NCBI GenBank assembly: GCA_031254155.1
Contig: JAIRVA010000098.1
Span: forward strand, 1-8,801
Direction: 5' to 3'
DNA: 8,801 bases
Origin: Propionibacteriaceae bacterium
GTDB taxonomy: Bacteria > Actinomycetota > Actinomycetes > Propionibacteriales > Propionibacteriaceae
Shown here: positions 4,991 to 8,801 of the stretch, piece after piece
Position numbering within the stretch: position 1 is the first letter of the stretch
Layout: the number at the start of each line of letters is the position of its first letter
The notes under the pieces: model-generated
Database searches by the model: none
Seen by the model: the letters and a program-made list of their open reading frames with translations, nothing else
What the model was told of the DNA's origin: nothing
Position numbers and translations under genes: made by a program

Positions 4991-6198
4991 TACTCACTCC
5001 TCAAGGCGTCGATGGGGGCCAGCTTGGCGGCCCGGCTGGCCGGGTACACCCCGGCGATGATGCCGACTAGCGCCGACACCCCGAGGGCGAGCGCGCAGGC
5101 CGCCCACGATATGCTCACGTTGACCGAGACGGCCTTCGAGACGAGCCACCCAGCCAGATAGCCGAGCCCGATGCCGAGTACGCCGCCGATCAGGGCCAGC
5201 ATGACGGCCTCGAACAGGAACTGGAGCCGGATCACCCCCGGCGTCGCGCCGAGGGCCTTGCGCAGCCCGATCTCGCGGACGCGTTCCGTCACGGAGACGA
5301 GCATGATGTTCATGACTCCGATCCCACCGACGACCAGGGACACCCCGGCGAGGGCGGCCAGTACGACGGTCAGCGTACCCAGAATCGACGACATCGTACT
5401 GAGCACCGACTGCATACTCGAAATGGAGAAGTCGGCGTTGTCGGAGGTCAGGCCGTGTCGCGTGAGCAGCGTGGCCTCGGCCTGCTGGTAGGCCGCGGAG
5501 AGCGTGTTCGCGGACGTGGCCGAGATGTAGATCGACGACACCGTGGTCACGCCGCCGGTGAGGCGCTGGCTCATGGTGGTGTACGGCATGAGGACCATGT
5601 CGTCGTCGGTCCCGGAGGACACGAGTACGCCGACCACGGTGAAGTCGGAACTGCCGATGGTCACCGACTGCCCGAGGGCCATGTTGGCCTCGGTGAACAA
5701 CTCGGTGGCGGTGTCCGTACCTACGACAACGTTCGTCGTCGCATTCGTGAGGTCGTCGGCGTCGAGGAACCGGCCGACCTGTATCGTCCGGGAACGCACG
5801 TCAACCCAGGCATCCGTGGTACCGATCACCTGGGTCGTCCAGTTGGTCGACGTGGTGGACACAACCTGGTTCGAGTTCATGATCGGGGCGACCCCGGCGA
5901 TGCTCGGGGCGACCGCGGTGGAGGCGAGGGCGTTGGCGTCCGCGATGGTGAGCGTCGTGGCCGAGCCTGAGCCGCCACGGATACCGCCGGAGGTCGACGA
6001 GCCGGGCGAGATGGTCAGCAGGTTCGAGCCGAGCGACGAGATCTGGTTGGTGACCGCCGCCGTTGTACCTTGTCCCAGCCCGACCGTCAGCGACACCGCC
6101 GCGATGCCGATGAGGATACCGATGATCGTCAGGGCCGACCGCATCCGGTGGGTCGAGACCGCCGACCAGGCCGTGCGCAGGATCTGGAGGAAGTTCAT
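4990..6198 (-). CDS. MacB/FtsX-type ABC transporter permease
   Basis: A 402-residue type VII ABC permease, a typical length for MacB-like permeases without a fused ATPase. It has a short N-terminal amphipathic stretch, TM1 at about 21-43 (MRSALTIIGILIGIAAVSL), a large extracytoplasmic MacB periplasmic core-like domain (about 44-270) and three C-terminal TM segments (about 273-301, 326-352, 364-386). The signatures GGIGVMNIMLVSVTERVREI (291-310) with GLRKALGA (311-318), and the end GVYPASRAAKLAPIDALR (383-400), are classic. These proteins couple cytoplasmic ATP hydrolysis to movements of the external domain, driving efflux through, or mechanical work on, an adaptor. The start overlaps the ATPase stop in ATGA (6195-6198). 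It is the only permease in the locus, so a homodimer is expected. The substrate cannot be told; peptides, macrolides and lipoproteins are known for relatives. Confidence 0.95.
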   Translation of the reverse strand: MNFLQILRTAWSAVSTHRMRSALTIIGILIGIAAVSLTVGLGQGTTAAVTNQISSLGSNLLTISPGSSTSGGIRGGSGSATTLTIADANALASTAVAPSIAGVAPIMNSNQVVSTTSTNWTTQVIGTTDAWVDVRSRTIQVGRFLDADDLTNATTNVVVGTDTATELFTEANMALGQSVTIGSSDFTVVGVLVSSGTDDDMVLMPYTTMSQRLTGGVTTVSSIYISATSANTLSAAYQQAEATLLTRHGLTSDNADFSISSMQSVLSTMSSILGTLTVVLAALAGVSLVVGGIGVMNIMLVSVTERVREIGLRKALGATPGVIRLQFLFEAVMLALIGGVLGIGLGYLAGWLVSKAVSVNVSISWAACALALGVSALVGIIAGVYPASRAAKLAPIDALRSE

Positions 6199-6908
6199 GC
6201 CTCTACCGCCTTGTCAGAGGTGATTTGGCCGTCGCGGACCTGGACGACCCGCCGGGCCGACGCCGCCACCCCCGGGTCGTGGGTGATGAGAATGATGGTC
6301 CGGCCCTCGCGGTTCAGCTCGGCGAACAGTTTCAGCGTGTCCGCCGACGACACCGAGTCGAGGTTGCCCGTCGGTTCATCAGCCAGCAGCAACGACGGAT
6401 TTGTGACCAAGGCCCGCGCCACCGCGACCCGCTGCTGCTGGCCGCCGGACATCTCGCCCGGTTTGTGGTTCGCCCGGGCGGTCAGGCCGACCTTGGCGAG
6501 GGCTTCCATGGCGAGGGTACGACGCTTGGCCGCCGGTACGCGGCCGTACGCCAGCGGCAACTCGACGTTCCGCCAGGCGCTGAGCGAGGCCAACAGGTTG
6601 AACTGCTGGAAGACGAAGCCGATGCGGTGGTTGCGGATCTCGGCCAGGTCCTCCTCGGTCAGGTCGGAGGCGTCCTCGCCGTCGATGAGGTACGTCCCCT
6701 GCGTCGGCGTGTCCAGGCAACCGATGATGTGCATCAGCGTGGATTTCCCCGACCCCGAGGGGCCGATGATCGCGGTGAACTCGCCGTCCTGGACCGTGAG
6801 ATCCACGCCCCGGAGGGCATCGACGCGGACGGCGTCATCCTTGCGGCTCATGCCGTATGTCTTCCAGATCCCGCGCATGTCGACCACGGGCGTCGCGAGC
6901 TGGCTCAT
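6195..6908 (-). CDS. ABC transporter ATP-binding protein, MacB/LolD type
   Basis: A 237-residue cytoplasmic ATPase with every motif intact: Walker A GPSGSGKST (49-57), Q-loop FQQFNLL (100-106), signature MSGGQQQR (153-160), Walker B LLLADEPT (173-180) with catalytic Glu178, D-loop GNLDS (181-185) and switch His210 in ITHD. The MSGGQQQR and ADEPTGNLDS block is typical of the MacB/LolD/FtsE group. It pairs with the permease encoded immediately downstream. ATG 6908 lies 2 nt after the adaptor 1 stop and is preceded by GGAGGG at 6917-6922, 8 nt away. Met11 is an alternative start, but the chosen one is better supported by the Shine-Dalgarno. Confidence 0.97.
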   Translation of the reverse strand: MSQLATPVVDMRGIWKTYGMSRKDDAVRVDALRGVDLTVQDGEFTAIIGPSGSGKSTLMHIIGCLDTPTQGTYLIDGEDASDLTEEDLAEIRNHRIGFVFQQFNLLASLSAWRNVELPLAYGRVPAAKRRTLAMEALAKVGLTARANHKPGEMSGGQQQRVAVARALVTNPSLLLADEPTGNLDSVSSADTLKLFAELNREGRTIILITHDPGVAASARRVVQVRDGQITSDKAVEA

Positions 6909-6910
6909 GG

Positions 6911-8212
6911 TCAGCGCCCTCCGGTGGTGGTACCTTGTTGCCCGCTGAAGTCGGGGGGCTGGCCACCGGCGAAGTCCGTCTGGAAACCGCTCGGCATCTG
7001 GCCACCGCCGAAGGTCCGGGTCCCCGAGGGCCGCTGGCCACCGCCGAACAGGCCCGACAGCCCACTAGAGTTGCTGCTAGACGCGTTGCCGCCCAACTCG
7101 ATGGTGACCACGACCGTGTCACCTTCGCTCAGGCCCGCCGTGATCTCCGTCTCCGATTTGGCCGCCTGACCCGTCGTCACTGACGTGGTCGTCGTCGTAC
7201 CGTCCGCGTTCTTGAGTTCGACCGTGGCCCCATCCGGGCTCATGGTGATCGCGGCCGTGGGCACGGCGAGGACATCGCGGCTGGAGGTAATGATCGTCAC
7301 CGCCGCGGACACCCCGGAGTAGAGGCCGTCCTGCGGGTCGGTGATGTCAATGGTCACCGGGAAGGTCGCCCCCGATGAACTGGAGGACGAGGCGATGAGC
7401 CCGACCGAGGTCACCGTACCCTTCAGAGCCGCCGAGGCGCCGTTCGGCGTGACCTCGACCGCCTGGCCCTTGACAACGCTCATGACATCGGACGCGCCGA
7501 CCGAGGTGGTCACGGAGTAGAGGTTGGCGGTGATGAGCGTGATCTTGCTGGAGGATGACGAGCTGGAGGAGTTGGACGAGTTGGACTGCGACATGCTGTT
7601 ACCGCCGCTGCCCCCGCTGCCGCCGCTCGAGCCGACACTGTCGCCGACGGCCAGGTCGACGACGGCGACCGTACCGTCGAAGGGGGCCGTCAGCGTCGCC
7701 GCGCCGAGAGAGGTTTGGGCGTTCGTCAAGGTATTTTGCTTGGCCGCCAGCGTGGACTTCGCGGCGGTGATCTGGGCGTCGACCCCCGCGTCAACCGCGT
7801 CGTTGTAGTCGGATTGCGCGGCATCAACGGCCGCCTGGGCCGAATCGACCGCGGCCTGCAAGTCGGTGGTGTCGATGGAGGCCAAGGCTTGTCCGGCAAC
7901 AACCTTGTCCCCCACCGACACGTTTACCGCCGTGACCGTCCCCCCGCTGGAGAAGGCGAGGTCGGCCTGCTGCTGTGGCTCGATGGTACCCGTGGTACTC
8001 ACCGACTCCGTCATCGTGACCGTACTCGCCTGCACGTCACGGGTGATGGTGGTGACGGCCGGCGTGGCCGACGCATTGCGGTAAAGGAGTACGCCGGTGA
8101 CGACGCCACCGATGATCACGACCGCCGCGACGGGGATCGCCCAGCGCAGCCACCGCCGCCGCTTGCGGCGGGGCTGGGTGGCAACTGGGGCCTGGGTGGA
8201 TGTGTCGGACAT
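6911..8212 (-). CDS. Membrane-anchored adaptor (MFP/HlyD-like), first gene of exporter operon
   Basis: A 433-residue membrane fusion protein. It has a basic N-terminus (RRKRRRWLRW, 15-24), one membrane anchor (about 24-44), first lipoyl half (88-113, SSGGTVTAVNVSVGDKVVAG), a regular helical hairpin (about 115-170), second lipoyl half (174-193, LTAPFDGTVAVVDLAVGDSV), a Ser/Gly insert (195-222), beta-barrel and membrane-proximal parts (about 223-370), and a Gly/Gln/Pro tail with three FxGGQxP units (389-433). It should form the outward extension of the ATPase-permease pair. I chose ATG at 8210-8212 because GAGGAG lies 6 nt upstream (8219-8224) and the protein then begins just before the basic/anchor segment. 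The longer frame from 8311 adds 33 unconvincing residues and has no Shine-Dalgarno. It is a paralogue-like partner of adaptor 2, but with an uninterrupted hairpin. Confidence 0.92.
   Translation of the reverse strand: MSDTSTQAPVATQPRRKRRRWLRWAIPVAAVVIIGGVVTGVLLYRNASATPAVTTITRDVQASTVTMTESVSTTGTIEPQQQADLAFSSGGTVTAVNVSVGDKVVAGQALASIDTTDLQAAVDSAQAAVDAAQSDYNDAVDAGVDAQITAAKSTLAAKQNTLTNAQTSLGAATLTAPFDGTVAVVDLAVGDSVGSSGGSGGSGGNSMSQSNSSNSSSSSSSSKITLITANLYSVTTSVGASDVMSVVKGQAVEVTPNGASAALKGTVTSVGLIASSSSSSGATFPVTIDITDPQDGLYSGVSAAVTIITSSRDVLAVPTAAITMSPDGATVELKNADGTTTTTSVTTGQAAKSETEITAGLSEGDTVVVTIELGGNASSSNSSGLSGLFGGGQRPSGTRTFGGGQMPSGFQTDFAGGQPPDFSGQQGTTTGGR
6959..7048 (-). repeat. Three copies of a 15-bp repeat in the adaptor 1 tail
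   Basis: CTGGCCACCGCCGAA occurs at 6998-7012 and 7034-7048, with a one-mismatch copy at 6959-6973 (plus-strand reading; spacing 39 and 36 bp). In the minus-strand frame they encode the FGGGQ, FGGGQ and FAGGQ units of the C-terminal tail of adaptor 1. Confidence 0.75.
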
Positions 8213-8331
8213 CGTACTCTCCTCGGTTTGTCGGCCACGTTTCCGTGTACCGACGACCGTACGAGCCCCGAACTCAGAATCCCCTAAGAAAGGTAGTTGG
8301 CCATCCATCATGACTAGCGTATAATTCTGCT
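8213..8331. other. Divergent control region between exporter operon and third TA module
   Basis: This 119-bp region separates the minus-strand exporter operon from the plus-strand toxin. It holds the Shine-Dalgarno of adaptor 1 (GAGGAG, 8219-8224) and the clear plus-strand toxin promoter (8297-8325). I cannot identify a convincing minus-strand promoter: TATACG lies opposite the toxin -10 but has no good -35. The exporter may be driven by a non-housekeeping sigma factor or by an overlapping divergent promoter. Confidence 0.5.
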
Positions 8332-8332
8332 A
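8297..8332 (+). promoter_or_regulatory. Strong promoter of the third TA module, leaderless start
   Basis: TTGGCC (8297-8302), a 17-nt spacer and a perfect TATAAT (8320-8325), followed by exactly 6 nt and the ATG at 8332. Transcription should begin at the start codon itself. There is no Shine-Dalgarno upstream of the ATG. The -10 to ATG distance is identical to that of the first TA pair at 367-379. Confidence 0.75.
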
Positions 8333-8673
8333 TGGGTACGCAGTGGACGGTGGTGATCTCACCCGAAGTCGCGGCTTGGTACCGTACTCTCGTTTCCGCG
8401 GACCAACAACTCGTCGACAAAGTGATCAATCTCCTTGCCACCCGGGGCAACCTGCTGCGAATGCCCCACAGCCGCGCCTTGGGGAGCGGCCTGTTCGAGC
8501 TACGGTTCGCCATCCAACACGGCACAATCGAACAGCGGATCACCTACACCTTCGACCCCGAACGGATGGTCATCACATTGACGGTGTTCCGCAAGACCAC
8601 GCAGAATGAGCGAGCAGAAGTCGTCCGCGCTCGACAAGCCAAACACGACCACGACAAGGAGACACTCTCATGA
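8332..8673 (+). CDS. RelE-superfamily toxin, Gp49/HigB2-like
   Basis: A 113-residue toxin of the phage-derived Gp49-like (PF05973) group. Visible pattern: WTVVISPEVAAWYRTL (5-20), a helix with QQLVDKVINLL (25-35), RMPHSRALGSGLFELRF (43-59) where GLFELR is the family hallmark, QRITYTF (68-74), ITLTVFRKTTQNERAEVVRA (81-100) and a charged tail. Members are mRNA interferases acting on the ribosome. The toxin-first order with an XRE-like antitoxin behind it fits this family. The stop overlaps the next start in ATGA (8670-8673). The ATG at 8332 is chosen because it lies exactly where a leaderless transcript from TATAAT would begin; no Shine-Dalgarno is present. Confidence 0.88.
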   Translation: MGTQWTVVISPEVAAWYRTLVSADQQLVDKVINLLATRGNLLRMPHSRALGSGLFELRFAIQHGTIEQRITYTFDPERMVITLTVFRKTTQNERAEVVRARQAKHDHDKETLS

Positions 8674-8801
8674 CGGACTCGTCCACCCTCCCCGAGGGCT
8701 ACATCACCTGGGAAGCGCTCAAGCGCGAGGTCGCCGACGCGAGGACGCCCGAACAGCGCCGCGCCTACGACGACGCCGAAGCCGACGCCGAGGCTCAGAT
8801 T
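8670..8801 (+). CDS. Probable antitoxin of the Gp49-like toxin, partial
   Basis: An open frame begins at ATG 8670 and runs to the window edge (44 codons seen, 3' end missing). AAGGAG at 8656-8661 lies 8 nt before the ATG, and ATGA overlap with the toxin stop shows coupling. The visible N-terminus (EGYITWEALKREVADARTPE, 9-28, then QRRAYDDAEADAEAQI) resembles the N-terminal arm of XRE-type antitoxins of this toxin family, whose helix-turn-helix would lie in the missing C-terminal part. The antitoxin assignment rests mainly on position. Confidence 0.75.
   Translation, partial: MTDSSTLPEGYITWEALKREVADARTPEQRRAYDDAEADAEAQI

Noticed and set aside
6070..7169. Long plus-strand open frames opposite the ATPase (6070-6948 and 6225-7169)
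   Set aside because: Both are antisense shadows of the ABC ATPase and adaptor 1, whose motifs are intact on the minus strand; the products are low-complexity and Arg-rich.
8213..8311. Upstream extension of adaptor 1 to a start at 8311
   Set aside because: The added 33 residues are unconserved-looking, there is no Shine-Dalgarno there, and GAGGAG sits 6 nt before ATG 8212.

Overview
The window comes from a high-GC Gram-positive bacterium (Actinomycetota). The core genes are strongly GC-biased at third codon positions, and the promoters have actinobacterial-type TANNNT -10 boxes, some directly at the start codon. The transport system has actinobacterial features: membrane fusion (adaptor) proteins with N-terminal membrane anchors and long Ser/Thr/Pro/Gly linkers. 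The genus cannot be named from the sequence alone.

Layout. Positions 1-378 hold no gene I can recognise. A type II toxin-antitoxin (TA) pair follows: antitoxin 379-603 and a ParE/RelE toxin 600-944, overlapping by ATGA. An aldo/keto reductase with its own promoter and Shine-Dalgarno (SD) site occupies 1051-1869. Convergent with it, on the minus strand, is a higBA module (higB 2282-2563, higA 1963-2268). Its promoter is embedded in two tandem palindromic operators at 2575-2607. A strong hairpin at 2614-2660 separates higBA from the four-gene minus-strand operon that makes up most of the window: adaptor 1 (6911-8212), MacB/LolD-type ATPase (6195-6908), MacB/FtsX-type permease (4990-6198) and a 772-residue adaptor 2 (2672-4990). 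Divergent from this operon is a third TA module: a Gp49/HigB2-like toxin (8332-8673) and the start of its antitoxin (8670 to the window end).

How the genes work together. The operon is tightly coupled (2-nt gap, ATGA overlap, TAATG overlap). It should encode one tripartite-like ABC exporter in which ATPase and permease form a mechanotransmitting dimer and the two anchored adaptors extend outward. In a cell without an outer membrane there is no TolC partner, so the adaptors probably act within the cell wall. Adaptor 2 is the most unusual protein here. Its helical hairpin appears cut into four helices by two Ser/Gly linkers of about equal length at mirror positions plus a ~215-residue Thr/Pro/Ser segment at the tip, and two cysteines flank that tip segment.

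Two cross-cutting signals stand out. First, the opening genes of all three TA operons have a -10 box almost directly at the ATG and no SD (leaderless or nearly so), whereas the metabolic and transport genes have clear SDs. Second, GTAC is strongly over-represented (about 77 by hand count), often through unusual codon choices such as GGT-ACG for Gly-Thr and GTA-CC for Val-Pro.
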